DNA from: Abyssibius sp040880065
GTDB lineage: Bacteria > Pseudomonadota > Alphaproteobacteria > Rhodobacterales > Rhodobacteraceae
Direction: 5' to 3'
Assembly: GCA_040880065.1 (NCBI GenBank)
Contig: JBBDJE010000064.1
Span: 1-64,000 of the forward strand
Length of the DNA stretch: 64,000 bases
Below, in pieces: positions 35,925 through 45,556 of the stretch. Position 1 is the stretch's first letter. Each line of letters begins with the position of its first letter. The translations under genes were made by a program, and so were the position numbers. The notes beneath the pieces are model-generated. The model made no database searches. It saw only the letters and a program-made list of their open reading frames with translations, and was not told the origin of the DNA.

Positions 35925-36899
35925 ATGTTCGGGTTAGGTGAAAACCGTCGGCATTTCTCGGAATTGAACGAGGCAGAAATTCTTGCGCTCGCCATATCAT
36001 CGGAAGAGGATGACGCGCGCATTTATGCGGGTTATGCGGCGCGTTTGCGGGCTGATTATCCGACCACCGCCGAAATGTTTGACGGTATGGTTGCCGAGGA
36101 AAACACGCATCACAAAAGGCTGATCGAGCGGTTTCAGACGCGGTTCGGCGAAACTATTCCCCTTATCCGCCGCGAACATGTGGCCGGATATTATTCGCGC
36201 CGCCCGGTCTGGCTGTCAAAAACCCTGGGGCTTGAGCAAATCCGTGCCGAAGCGCATAAAATGGAAATGGATGCGCACCGCTTCTACCTCGCCGCCGCAC
36301 AGCGCAGCTCGGATGCCGATACCCGCAAATTGCTAAGCGAGTTGGCCGCCGCTGAAGCGGGCCATGCCAAAACCGCCGAACAGATGAAGGCCGAACTTGA
36401 CGGGCCGGAAGGCGATGAAGAGACCGAAGCGGCCAACCGCCAGTTTGTGCTGACATGGGTGCAGCCCGGGGTTGCCGGGCTGATGGATGGCTCGGTTTCG
36501 ACACTCGCGCCGATTTTCGCCACCGCCTTTGCCACGCAAGATACATGGACAACCTTTCTGGTGGGGCTGGCGGCCAGTGTTGGTGCGGGCATTTCCATGG
36601 GCTTTACCGAAGCCGCGCATGATGATGGGGTGATCTCGGGGCGCGGCGCGCCGTGGAAACGCGGTATCGCCTCGGGGGTGATGACGCTGATCGGCGGGCT
36701 TGGCCATGCGCTGCCCTATCTGATCACCGATTTCTGGACAGCGACCGTTGTGGCCTTCATCGTGGTGTTTTTGGAACTTTGGGCGATAGCCTGGATACAG
36801 AAACGCTATATGGAAACCCCGGTGCTGCGCGCGATCTTTCAGGTCGTGCTTGGCGGTGCGCTGGTGCTGGCCGCCGGTGTGCTTATCGGCGCGGGTTAA
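35925..36899 (+). CDS. mbfA: MbfA-type ferritin/VIT1 fusion (probable iron exporter)
   Basis: The 324-residue protein joins an N-terminal ferritin-like four-helix domain (about 1-155; carboxylate motifs SSEEDDARIY near 27-36, VAEENTHHKRL near 55-65 and EAHKMEMDAHRFY near 105-117) to a C-terminal VIT1/CCC1-type membrane domain (about 170-324) with VAGLMDGSVSTLAP. This is the architecture of MbfA of rhizobia, which exports iron and protects against peroxide under control of Irr. The regulator box is not obvious upstream. The ATG at 35925 is used; an in-frame TTG lies nine codons earlier. Confidence 0.85.
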   Translation: MFGLGENRRHFSELNEAEILALAISSEEDDARIYAGYAARLRADYPTTAEMFDGMVAEENTHHKRLIERFQTRFGETIPLIRREHVAGYYSRRPVWLSKTLGLEQIRAEAHKMEMDAHRFYLAAAQRSSDADTRKLLSELAAAEAGHAKTAEQMKAELDGPEGDEETEAANRQFVLTWVQPGVAGLMDGSVSTLAPIFATAFATQDTWTTFLVGLAASVGAGISMGFTEAAHDDGVISGRGAPWKRGIASGVMTLIGGLGHALPYLITDFWTATVVAFIVVFLELWAIAWIQKRYMETPVLRAIFQVVLGGALVLAAGVLIGAG

Positions 36900-36964
36900 C
36901 GCTATTCTTGCGCTGGGGCTGTGGGCGGGCTACCAATTCTGTCTGACAAGCCAAAGGAATGCCC

Positions 36965-39223
36965 ATGCCGCCGCGCACCAAAGTTACCCCCGAAGAGGCG
37001 CTTGCCTATCATCTAGAGCCAACGCCGGGCAAAATTGAAATTTCCGCCTCGACCCCCATGGCCACGCAGCGCGACCTGTCTTTGGCCTATTCCCCCGGCG
37101 TGGCCGTGCCGGTGCAGGCCATCGCCGACAATCCCGCCACCGCTTATGACTACACGACCAAGGGTAACCTTGTGGCCGTTATTTCCAACGGGTCGGCCAT
37201 TTTAGGCATGGGCAACCTCGGCGCGCTTGCCTCCAAGCCGGTGATGGAGGGCAAGGCCGTGCTCTTCAAGCGCTTTGCCGATGTGAACGCGATTGATATC
37301 GAGCTCGATACCGAAGACGCCGATGAAATCATCAATGCCGTGCGCCTGATGGGGCCGACATTCGGGGGCATCAACCTTGAGGATATCAAGGCGCCGGAAT
37401 GCTTCATTATCGAACAGCGGCTGAAAGAGCTGATGGATATTCCGGTGTTCCATGACGACCAGCACGGCACGGCGGTGATTTGCGCGGCGGGGTTGATCAA
37501 CGCGCTGCATATTTCAAACAAGAAGATAGCTGATTGCCGCATTGTGCTGAACGGCGCGGGTGCTGCGGGCATTGCCTGCCTTGAATTGCTGAAAACGATG
37601 GGCGCTCGGCACGATAATTGCATCATGTGTGACACGAAAGGCGTGATCTATCAGGGCCGCACCGAGGGCATGAACCAGTGGAAATCGGCCCATGCGGCCA
37701 AGACCGATACCCGCACATTGGCCGAGGCGATGGACGGGGCCGATGTGTTTTTGGGCGTGTCGGCCAAGGGCGCTGTCAGTGCTGAAATGGTGGCCAGCAT
37801 GGCTGCGAATCCGGTAATTTTCGCCATGGCCAACCCCGACCCTGAAATCACCCCCGAAGAGGCCCATGCCGTGCGCCCCGATGCGATTGTCGCGACAGGC
37901 CGTTCGGATTACCCCAATCAGGTGAACAATGTACTGGGTTTCCCCTATCTGTTTCGCGGTGCGCTCGACATTCACGCCACCGCCATCAACGATGCCATGA
38001 AGATTGCCTGTGCCGAGGCTTTGGCGGCTTTGGCGCGTGAAGATGTGCCCGATGAAGTGGCCATGGCCTATGGCACCAAGCTGCGTTTCGGGCCGGAATA
38101 CATTATCCCTACACCGTTTGACCCGCGGCTGATCCACGTGATTCCGCCTGCCGTGGCGCGGGCGGGCATGCAAACCGGGGTGGCGCGCCGCCCGATCGTG
38201 GATATGGACGCCTATGAGCATAGTTTGCGTGCGCGGATGGACCCGACGGCGAGCATTCTGCAGTCGCTTTCGGTGCGGGCACGGCGTGAACAGGCGCGGA
38301 TCATCTTTGCCGAGGGGGATGACGAGCGTGTCGTGCGCGCGGCTGTCATTTTCAAGCGCAGCGGGCTGGGCCAGCCACTTGTGGTGGGCCGCCCCGAGCA
38401 GATTGCCGGTTTTCTGAAAACGCTGGGCATGCCCGAAGCAATTGACGAGATCGAAATCGTCAACGCGGCAATGATCGACAACCTGGAAACCTATACCGAT
38501 TTTCTCTATCAGCGCCTGCATCGCAAAGGGTCTGACCAGCGCGATTGTCACAAGCTGGCCAGCCGGGACCGGCATGTTTTTGCAGCACTCTTGCTGGCCC
38601 ATGATATGGCCGATGGCATGGTCACGGGTGCAACGCGCAAATCGGCGCATGTGCTGAACCTTATCAACCATGTGTTTGACGCCGAGCCGGGCGATGGGGC
38701 GGTGGGCGTAACCGCATTGCTGGCGCGCGGGCGGCTGGTGCTGCTGGCCGACACGCTGGTGCAGGAATGGCCAACCGAGACCGACCTTGCCGATATTGCC
38801 ACCCGCGCCGCCGCTGTTGCCCGCTCGCTCGGGCTGGAGCCGCGCGTGGCCTTTTGCAGCTTTTCGAACTTCGGCTATCCGGTCTCGGAACGTGCTGTCA
38901 AAATGGCGCGGGCATCTGAAGTGCTCGACGCGCGTGGCGCCGATTTCGAGTATGATGGCGAAATGACTGTCGATGTCGCGCTGAACCCCGATGTCATGAA
39001 AACCTTTCCGTTCTGTCGACTGACGGGTCCGGCCAATATTCTGGTCATGCCCGCGCGGCATTCGGCCTCGATCTCGGTGAAGCTGTTGCAGGAATTGGGC
39101 CATGTTACTGTGATCGGCCCCATCCTGACGGGCATTGATCGGCAGGTGAAGCTGTGCTCGACCACATCCACAGTGAATGACATCGTGAACATGGCCATTA
39201 TGGCTGCCTGCAAGGTAGGCTGA
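36965..39223 (+). CDS. maeB: NADP-dependent malic enzyme (multimodular, MaeB type)
   Basis: MaeB oxidatively decarboxylates malate to pyruvate and NADPH. The 752-residue protein has the malic enzyme part (about 1-425; SLAYSPGVAVPV, VFHDDQHGTAV, NAD(P) loop NGAGAAGIACLELL) and a phosphotransacetylase-like C-terminal part (about 430-752; IIFAEGDDERVVRAA, PARHSASISVKLLQELG) that is usually not catalytic but regulatory, binding acetyl-CoA. The ATG at 36965 is chosen because the aagga site has correct spacing to it; another ATG two codons upstream is too close. A short repeat-like hairpin follows the stop. Confidence 0.95.
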   Translation: MPPRTKVTPEEALAYHLEPTPGKIEISASTPMATQRDLSLAYSPGVAVPVQAIADNPATAYDYTTKGNLVAVISNGSAILGMGNLGALASKPVMEGKAVLFKRFADVNAIDIELDTEDADEIINAVRLMGPTFGGINLEDIKAPECFIIEQRLKELMDIPVFHDDQHGTAVICAAGLINALHISNKKIADCRIVLNGAGAAGIACLELLKTMGARHDNCIMCDTKGVIYQGRTEGMNQWKSAHAAKTDTRTLAEAMDGADVFLGVSAKGAVSAEMVASMAANPVIFAMANPDPEITPEEAHAVRPDAIVATGRSDYPNQVNNVLGFPYLFRGALDIHATAINDAMKIACAEALAALAREDVPDEVAMAYGTKLRFGPEYIIPTPFDPRLIHVIPPAVARAGMQTGVARRPIVDMDAYEHSLRARMDPTASILQSLSVRARREQARIIFAEGDDERVVRAAVIFKRSGLGQPLVVGRPEQIAGFLKTLGMPEAIDEIEIVNAAMIDNLETYTDFLYQRLHRKGSDQRDCHKLASRDRHVFAALLLAHDMADGMVTGATRKSAHVLNLINHVFDAEPGDGAVGVTALLARGRLVLLADTLVQEWPTETDLADIATRAAAVARSLGLEPRVAFCSFSNFGYPVSERAVKMARASEVLDARGADFEYDGEMTVDVALNPDVMKTFPFCRLTGPANILVMPARHSASISVKLLQELGHVTVIGPILTGIDRQVKLCSTTSTVNDIVNMAIMAACKVG

Positions 39224-39232
39224 GAGGGCAGA

Positions 39233-39285
39233 GGGGGGGGTTTTGCACCCCCGGACCCCCGCAGGATATTTAGAAACAAAAGATG
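39233..39285. repeat. intergenic GC hairpin plus ggatattt motif, Rhodobacterales-type repeat
   Basis: In the 210-base gap between maeB and gyrB, a run of Gs (39233-39240) faces CCCCC (39248-39252) and a second CCCCC (39256-39260), followed by gcaggatatttagaaaca and a purine-rich stretch. I have an impression that similar G-run/C-run plus ggatattt elements recur between genes in this order. It may act as a terminator for both converging genes. The rest of the gap to 39433 is GC-rich with no gene or motif I can support. Confidence 0.4.
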
Positions 39286-39433
39286 GGCCAAACCATGGGT
39301 GCAGCATGGAGCAACATGCGCCATGCTGCAGGGCGGCGCGGGCGAGACTGTGCCGCAAGCACCATGTTTGCCGCGCCGCCACCGGCAAACCGCGCAAGCA
39401 CCATTGGCGCGTGCGGGCGCGGTGCGACAGGCT

Positions 39434-41851
39434 TTAGGTGTCGAGGTTTTCCACGTTGAGCGCGTTTTCCTGTATGAAAGCGCGGCGGGGTTCCACAACA
39501 TCGCCCATCAACTTGGTGAAAATCTCGTCGGCATCATCGACATGGCCGATGCGCACCTGCAACAGCGTGCGCGCCTCGGGGTCGAGCGTGGTTTCCCAAA
39601 GCTGGCCGGGGTTCATTTCGCCAAGGCCTTTATAGCGTTGCAGGTTCAGCCCTTTTTCGCCTTCGGCCAGAACGGCCATCAACAGCGTGCTGGGCGCAAA
39701 GATCTGCATGTCGCGGTCTTTGCGGATCAGCTTGGCGGGAAGTTCATAGATTTCGCGCAAGCTTTCGGTGAGCGCGGCCAGTTTGCGGGCCTCGGCAGAG
39801 CGCAGCGCGCTGGCTTCAAGCGTGCGCACCTCTTCCACGCCACGCAACACGCGGCTGAAACGCAAGCCGCCATCCTGAGTGGGGCGACCGGTCCAGCCCT
39901 TTTCATATTCGGTGGCGATCAAGTCGAGCCGGTTGGCCACACGGTCGGCATTGCCCTGGGCATCGGCATCAAGTGCGCCTTGTTTGAGTGCACCGGCAAT
40001 TGCCGCCTGTTCCAGCACAAAGCGCGGGTGGTGCATGGGGAAATTGTTGAGAATGCCGCGCACCTGTCGGGCTTCGTTCAGCACGCGCGCAAGGTCGGCA
40101 CCGGTAAGCTGGCTGCCATTGCCAAGTTGCAGCATCGCACCGTCGAGCCCGTGTTCGATCAGGAAGTCTTCAAGCGCCTGATGGTCTTTCAGGTAAACCT
40201 CCGAGCGACCGCGCGCTACTTTGTAAAGCGGCGGTTGCGCAATGTAGAGATAGCCGCCTTCAATCAATTCCGGCATTTGGCGGAAGAAGAAAGTCAGCAA
40301 CAGGGTGCGGATATGCGCACCGTCCACATCGGCGTCGGTCATGATCACTACTTTGTGGTAGCGCAGTTTTGCAATGTTGAACTCATCACGCCCGATGCCG
40401 GTGCCAAGCGCGGTGATGATCGTGCCGATTTCCTGACTTGAGAGCATTCGGTCAAACCGAGCGCGCTCGACATTCAGAATTTTACCGCGCAGTGGTAGCA
40501 CGGCTTGGTTCTGGCGCGAACGCCCCTGTTTGGCGGAACCGCCAGCCGAGTCGCCCTCGACCATGAAGATTTCAGATTTGGAGGGGTCTTTTTCCTGACA
40601 ATCGGCCAGTTTGCCGGGCAGGCTGGCAATATCCATGGCCGATTTGCGGCGCGTCAGCTCGCGGGCCTTGCGGGCTGCATCGCGCGCCAGCGCCGCCTCG
40701 ACGATCTTGCCAACAATCGTGCGGGCATGGGCGGGATTTTCCTCGAACCACTCGGCCAGTTTTTCGTTCACCAGCCCTTCAACGGCCGGGCGGACTTCGG
40801 AGCTGACAAGCTTGTCTTTCGTCTGGCTTGAAAACTTCGGGTCGGGCACTTTGACTGATAGCACGCAAGTCAGCCCTTCGCGGGCATCATCGCCGGAAAA
40901 GGTAACCTTTTCCTTCTTCAGAATGCCTGAACTGGCCGCGTAGTTGTTGATGGTGCGGGTTAGCGCGCCGCGAAAGCCCGCCATATGCGTGCCGCCATCG
41001 CGCTGGGGAATGTTGTTGGTAAAGGGCAGCACATTTTCGTGGTAGCTGTCATTCCACCACATCGCCACCTCAATGCCGATTCCGTCCTTTTCGCCGGTCA
41101 TGAAGATCGGCTCGGGGATCAGGGGAGTTTTCGAACGGTCGAGATAGCGCACAAATTCACGCACGCCGCCTTCATAGACCAAGGTGGTTTCCATCGGTTC
41201 GGCGGGGCGCTCGTCGCGCAATGTGATGCGCACGCCGGAATTGAGAAAAGCCAGTTCGCGCAGGCGGTGTTCGAGCGTCTTGAAGCTGTAATCGAGGTTA
41301 GAAAAGGTTTTGGTCGAGGCCATGAAGCGCACACTTGTGCCCTTCTGGCCATTTGCATCGCCAATTACGCGCAAGGATTCGGTGGTGAACCCACCCTCGA
41401 ACCGCGCGAAATGCGCCTTGCCGTTGCGCCAGATCGTCAGCTCCAGATAATCGGATAATGCGTTGACAACCGAAACGCCAACCCCGTGCAAACCGCCCGA
41501 AACCTTGTAGGAATTCTGGTCAAACTTGCCGCCCGCATGGAGCTGGGTCATGATGACTTCGGCGGCGGACACACCCTCGCCCTTGTGCATATCCACCGGA
41601 ATGCCGCGGCCGTTATCGGCCACAGAAACCGAGCTATCGGCATGAATTGTAACCGAAACCGTGTCGGCATGGCCGGCAAGCGCTTCGTCGATGCCGTTAT
41701 CCACAACCTCATACACCATATGGTGGAGGCCAGATCCGTCATCGGTGTCACCAATATACATGCCGGGGCGTTTGCGCACCGCCTCCAAGCCTTTGAGAAC
41801 TTTGATAGAATCCGCACCATATTCTTCGTGCGGTTGTTCGATTTCCGACAT
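39434..41851 (-). CDS. gyrB: DNA gyrase subunit B
   Basis: GyrB is the ATPase subunit of gyrase, which introduces negative supercoils. The 805-residue protein has the GHKL ATP site (VYEVVDNGIDEALAG, ADNGRGIPVDMH, GGLHGVGVSVVNALS), the transducer domain, the TOPRIM motifs EGDSAGGSAKQGRSRQNQAVLPL-type core (seen as EGDSAGGSAKQGR) and DADVDGAHIRTLLLTFFFR, and the C-terminal tail. It is in the block gyrB-exporter-recF-dnaN on the minus strand. gyrA is not in the window. Confidence 0.97.
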   Translation of the reverse strand: MSEIEQPHEEYGADSIKVLKGLEAVRKRPGMYIGDTDDGSGLHHMVYEVVDNGIDEALAGHADTVSVTIHADSSVSVADNGRGIPVDMHKGEGVSAAEVIMTQLHAGGKFDQNSYKVSGGLHGVGVSVVNALSDYLELTIWRNGKAHFARFEGGFTTESLRVIGDANGQKGTSVRFMASTKTFSNLDYSFKTLEHRLRELAFLNSGVRITLRDERPAEPMETTLVYEGGVREFVRYLDRSKTPLIPEPIFMTGEKDGIGIEVAMWWNDSYHENVLPFTNNIPQRDGGTHMAGFRGALTRTINNYAASSGILKKEKVTFSGDDAREGLTCVLSVKVPDPKFSSQTKDKLVSSEVRPAVEGLVNEKLAEWFEENPAHARTIVGKIVEAALARDAARKARELTRRKSAMDIASLPGKLADCQEKDPSKSEIFMVEGDSAGGSAKQGRSRQNQAVLPLRGKILNVERARFDRMLSSQEIGTIITALGTGIGRDEFNIAKLRYHKVVIMTDADVDGAHIRTLLLTFFFRQMPELIEGGYLYIAQPPLYKVARGRSEVYLKDHQALEDFLIEHGLDGAMLQLGNGSQLTGADLARVLNEARQVRGILNNFPMHHPRFVLEQAAIAGALKQGALDADAQGNADRVANRLDLIATEYEKGWTGRPTQDGGLRFSRVLRGVEEVRTLEASALRSAEARKLAALTESLREIYELPAKLIRKDRDMQIFAPSTLLMAVLAEGEKGLNLQRYKGLGEMNPGQLWETTLDPEARTLLQVRIGHVDDADEIFTKLMGDVVEPRRAFIQENALNVENLDT

Positions 41852-41929
41852 GTATCACATCCTGTATATTGTGGTGGCAATACTACTGCCCCTGCGCAGG
41901 ATTGTCACGCGCTGACGGTGTTGTTTTGC

Positions 41930-42550
41930 CTATGTAAGCGCAATGCCAAGAGCGACCAGAACCAGCAGGCTGCCCGAGATCAGATTGGTGCGAAATACCG
42001 CCTTGGGGCTTGATAAAAACCGCTGTGCGCGGCCCAGCAATCCGGCCAGCACCATATTGCCGGAAAGCGGCACCGCGAAGGACAGAAAGCAAATAGCGGC
42101 AATATCGAGCGCGGTGAGATTGCCCATGTCAAAAAACCCGGGCAGAAGGCCCATATAGAATAAAATGGCCTTCGGGTTGCCCAGTATGACCATGACACCG
42201 GCAAAAAACCCCGCGCGCCAGCCGGGGCGGGTGAGGCTGCGGTCCTTGTCTGGTAAAGCCCGCGCATGGCGGATGATTTGCAAGCCGATCAGCGCCAGCA
42301 TCACCGCGCCGGCAAAGCGCAGCCAGACCATGAAATCGGCATAGAGCGCGACCAGCGCGCTCACCCCGAAAATTGCGGCAAGCGGCCAAAGCGCATCGCC
42401 CACGGCAACGCCAAGTGCAAGCGGCCAAGCGGCGCGCGCACCGCCCGAAACTGCCCGCGCAACCATAGCTGCCCAGACCGGGCCGGGGGTGAGAAACAGC
42501 ACCGCCAATGCGCCCGCATAAAGGACCAGATCGGAAAGGTGCAGGTTCAA
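41930..42550 (-). CDS. LysE/RhtB-family amino acid exporter
   Basis: The 206-residue protein has about six hydrophobic segments and the family signature near the N-terminus, LFLTPGPVWAAMVARAVSGG (about 18-37), followed by a middle GWRAGFFAGVMVILGNPKAILFY segment containing the conserved NPK. Such proteins export amino acids or related compounds by proton exchange. The substrate cannot be told. The start overlaps the recF stop in ATGA, so it is cotranslated with a DNA repair gene, an odd partner; gyrB follows 78 bases later. Confidence 0.88.
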   Translation of the reverse strand: MNLHLSDLVLYAGALAVLFLTPGPVWAAMVARAVSGGARAAWPLALGVAVGDALWPLAAIFGVSALVALYADFMVWLRFAGAVMLALIGLQIIRHARALPDKDRSLTRPGWRAGFFAGVMVILGNPKAILFYMGLLPGFFDMGNLTALDIAAICFLSFAVPLSGNMVLAGLLGRAQRFLSSPKAVFRTNLISGSLLVLVALGIALT

Positions 42551-43644
42551 GATTGCACGCGCAACTGCGAGGCGCCATCGCGCTCGGATACTTCAAACTG
42601 CATGGCGCGTTCCCCTAAATCTTCAAACAGTTCCGCGCCTGTGCCGGTCATCCATGCCTGAGCGCCGAGGGTGCAGATCTCGTCATAAAGCGCGGCGCGG
42701 CGCGTGGCGTCAAGATGGGCCGCAACCTCGTCGAGTAACAGCAGCGGCGTGGCGCCGGTATCTTCCAGCAAGGCACGCGCAGCCGCCAGCACAAGCGAGA
42801 TGAGCAGCGCCTTTTGCTCGCCGGTGGAACAGAGATGTGCTGCGATGGACTTTTCAGCATAGACCGCCTGCAAATCGGCGCGATGAGGGCCGGATAATGT
42901 GCGCCCCGCCGCCATATCGCGGCTGCGACCACGGGCCAGAACTGTGGCCAGATCGTCATCGGGCGTATCATCGCCCGGGTTGATTGCAAGCTGTGCCACC
43001 GGAAAGGTGGTGGCGGCACCGTCCTGCGCGCGGGCAAGACGCTTTACCACCCAATTGCGGGTTTGGCTGATTGCAGCACCGCTTTGAGCCATCTGGTGTT
43101 CCAGCGCCTCATACCATGCCGCGTCGCGCACCTGGTCTTTGAGCAGGCGGTTGCGCTCGCGCATGGCTTTTTCATAAATCAGCGTTGCTTCGGCATGGGC
43201 GGGGTTGAAGGAAAGCGCCAGTCGGTCAATGAAACGGCGGCGCTCGGCGCTGCCATCGGTCCATAACCTGTCCATCGCGGGGACAAGCCACAGCACGCGC
43301 ATCAACTGGCCGAGTGCGGTTTGCGGGGCTGGTTTTCCGTCAATTTCAACCGTGCGGGGCTGGCCCGGCGTCGCGCGGCTGGCAAGTGCATGGTCGCGGC
43401 CATCGGCGCGCAGCAGCGCATCAATCCGCCAGCCAAGCGTTTCGGGGCGGCGCATAAGCTCGGCACTGTCAGCCCGGCGCAAACCACGGCCCGGCGAGAG
43501 CAGCGACAGCGCTTCAAGCACATTGGTTTTGCCCGCACCATTGGCCCCATAAAGCACAACCGGCCGCCCATCAAGGTCAAGATGGGCGGCCTTATGGCTG
43601 CGAAAATGAGAAAGCCGCAGCTGGCGGATATAGGTGGTTGGCAT
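42547..43644 (-). CDS. recF: DNA replication and repair protein RecF
   Basis: RecF is an SMC-like ATPase that helps load RecA at gaps. The 365-residue protein has Walker A GANGAGKT (33-40), the family start LRLSHFRSHKAAHLDLD, the signature region LSGPHRADLQAVY, and Walker B LLLLDEVAAHLDATRR. The start lies five bases after dnaN, keeping the dnaN-recF order common in bacteria. Its ATPase elements are intact. Confidence 0.95.
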   Translation of the reverse strand: MPTTYIRQLRLSHFRSHKAAHLDLDGRPVVLYGANGAGKTNVLEALSLLSPGRGLRRADSAELMRRPETLGWRIDALLRADGRDHALASRATPGQPRTVEIDGKPAPQTALGQLMRVLWLVPAMDRLWTDGSAERRRFIDRLALSFNPAHAEATLIYEKAMRERNRLLKDQVRDAAWYEALEHQMAQSGAAISQTRNWVVKRLARAQDGAATTFPVAQLAINPGDDTPDDDLATVLARGRSRDMAAGRTLSGPHRADLQAVYAEKSIAAHLCSTGEQKALLISLVLAAARALLEDTGATPLLLLDEVAAHLDATRRAALYDEICTLGAQAWMTGTGAELFEDLGERAMQFEVSERDGASQLRVQS

Positions 43645-43649
43645 TGCGC

Positions 43650-44756
43650 CTAAACGCGCATGGGCATCACGACATAGACGGCGGATTCGTCATTGCCTTC
43701 GCGCATCAAGGTCGGGTCGCCCGATGAATTGAACATGAATACCGCATTCTCGCGGTCAACCTGACTTGCAATTTCCAACAGGTATTTGGCGTTGAACCCG
43801 ATTTCCAGCCGCTCATCCTGATAGGCCACGGCCAGTTCCTCATCGGCGGCACCGGCATCGGGCGCGTTGACCGACAGGATAAGCCGGTCATCTTCCAGCA
43901 CCAGTTTGACAGCGCGCGACCGTTCGCTTGAAACGGTCGAAACACGGTCGACCGCCTGCGCAAACTCGGCGGCGTCGACTTCCATGCGCTTGGTATTACC
44001 GGTGGGAATGACGCGCGTGTAATCGGGGAAAGAACCGTCGATCACCTTCGATGTCAGCGTAATTTCAGGCGTGGCAAAGCGGATTTTGGTTTCCGATACC
44101 GAAACGGCGATCTGCGCATCATCATCATCAAGCAGTTTGCGCAACTCGCCCACGGTTTTGCGCGGCACAATAACACCGGGCAGGTCTTCGGCGCCTTCGG
44201 GCAGGTCGGCATCTATGCGCGCAAGGCGGTGGCCGTCGGTGGCCACGCAGCGCAGCTTGCCCTCGGCGGAATGCATATACACACCGTTGAGGTAATAGCG
44301 GGTTTCCTCAGTGGAAATGGCAAATTTTGCCTTGTCAAACAGGCGACGGAGCACCGGAGCTTTGGCGGCGAAATTGCAGGCATATTCCGAGTTCGCCATG
44401 ATCGGGAAATCTTCGCGCGGCAGGGTCGCAAGGCTGAAATGGCTGCGCCCGGCACGCACTTCAAGCCGGCCCGATGCGCCATCGTCATGCAGTTCGATCA
44501 TTGCACCATCGGGCAGTTTGCGCACAATTTCGTGCAAGGTATGCGCCCCCACCGTGGTTGCGCCGGCGCGTTCGACAACGGCAGCTGCGCGGTCGACGAC
44601 CTCGATATCAAGGTCGGTGGCGCGAAAGGCAATATGCGCGCCTTCGGCTTCAATCAGAACATTGCCAAGGATGGGAATAGTGTTGCGCCGTTCGACGACT
44701 GACTGGGCGCGGCCCATCGCCTTGAGAAGCGCAGAACGCTCGATGCTTGCTTTCAT
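43650..44756 (-). CDS. dnaN: DNA polymerase III beta subunit (sliding clamp)
   Basis: DnaN is the ring clamp that tethers the polymerase to DNA. The 368-residue protein has the three repeated clamp domains: start MKASIERSALLKAMGRAQSVVERRNTIPIL-type helix and strand pattern, TRYYLNGVYMH (about 159-169), RLARIDADL and the C-terminal YVVMPMRV that ends at the client-binding cleft. The ATG at 44756 is chosen; an in-frame GTG lies three codons upstream. dnaA does not precede it directly: a two-gene plus-strand insert (44909-46440) separates them. Confidence 0.97.
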   Translation of the reverse strand: MKASIERSALLKAMGRAQSVVERRNTIPILGNVLIEAEGAHIAFRATDLDIEVVDRAAAVVERAGATTVGAHTLHEIVRKLPDGAMIELHDDGASGRLEVRAGRSHFSLATLPREDFPIMANSEYACNFAAKAPVLRRLFDKAKFAISTEETRYYLNGVYMHSAEGKLRCVATDGHRLARIDADLPEGAEDLPGVIVPRKTVGELRKLLDDDDAQIAVSVSETKIRFATPEITLTSKVIDGSFPDYTRVIPTGNTKRMEVDAAEFAQAVDRVSTVSSERSRAVKLVLEDDRLILSVNAPDAGAADEELAVAYQDERLEIGFNAKYLLEIASQVDRENAVFMFNSSGDPTLMREGNDESAVYVVMPMRV

Positions 44757-44908
44757 GGTCTCCACCGTCTTTTAGGCGCAAAATACCGCGCAGTTCGGAG
44801 GATGACCCTAGCGAAATTTCCGGCCAGATCAAAGGCAAATACGTGATTTTCGCAACTATGTTCAAACCGACGCTGGCAACTGTCAGGCAAGCCAAATATG
44901 CTGGCGGC

Positions 44909-45556
44909 ATGAAGAAGATGCGTTTCAATCTGATAGCCGCGCTAAGCTGCCTTTGCACGCAGCTTATGGCGCATCCGCATGAATTTTATGATTCCGGCGC
45001 CGATTTCACATTTGATGAACAGGGTCGGCTCGCATCGGTGCGCATTGTCTGGATATATGATGCCTTTACCTCGCTTTATGTGCTGAGCGAGCATGGGCTG
45101 GACCCGACAGTCTCGCCGCAGGGCGATGCGCTGGATGCGCTTTTGCTGACGCAGGTTGGCTGGACTGCCGAACAATGGGACGGTGATGCCTATCTGAACG
45201 ACGCACAGGGCCGGAACGTGCCGCTGGGTGATCCGCGCAATGCCATTGCCTCTGTTTATGATGGCCGGCTTATTGTCGTATTTGAACGCCCGGTGCTGCA
45301 ACCGGTTGATATGAGCGGCGGGCCGGTCGAAATGCTGATCTATGACCCCGGCTTTTATGCGCAGTATGACATTGTGAAGCGCCCGCGCATTACGGGGCGC
45401 GATGATTGTCAGGCCGAAATTATCAAGTTCCGGCTAACGCCCGAAGCGGCCTTGAAACTGACGGACCTGATGTCATTGACCATTGATGAAACCCCCGATG
45501 ATCCGAATGTCGGGGCCGAGTTTTCCGACCGTGTGGTGCTGCGATGCGCGCCGTAG
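44909..45556 (+). CDS. DUF1007 periplasmic protein, partner of the NicO transporter
   Basis: The 215-residue protein has a signal peptide (likely cut after LMA at residue 21), giving a mature protein that starts HPHEFYD, a His-containing metal-binding-like N-terminus typical of DUF1007 proteins. These occur directly upstream of NicO/RcnA-type metal permeases, and are thought to bind or hand over the metal in the periplasm. The gene ends 13 bases inside the permease gene. The ATG at 44909 is used because it opens the signal peptide; a longer in-frame reading exists. Confidence 0.85.
   Translation: MKKMRFNLIAALSCLCTQLMAHPHEFYDSGADFTFDEQGRLASVRIVWIYDAFTSLYVLSEHGLDPTVSPQGDALDALLLTQVGWTAEQWDGDAYLNDAQGRNVPLGDPRNAIASVYDGRLIVVFERPVLQPVDMSGGPVEMLIYDPGFYAQYDIVKRPRITGRDDCQAEIIKFRLTPEAALKLTDLMSLTIDETPDDPNVGAEFSDRVVLRCAP

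Noticed and set aside
38136..38143. CACGTG core as further parS
   Set aside because: Flanks do not match the parS palindrome (this one and that near 48363); only the core hexamer is shared.
37514..39397. 627-codon open frame on the minus strand opposite maeB
   Set aside because: It mirrors the codon structure of the well-identified maeB, has His/Arg/Gly-rich sequence without any domain, and is a product of GC-rich codon bias.
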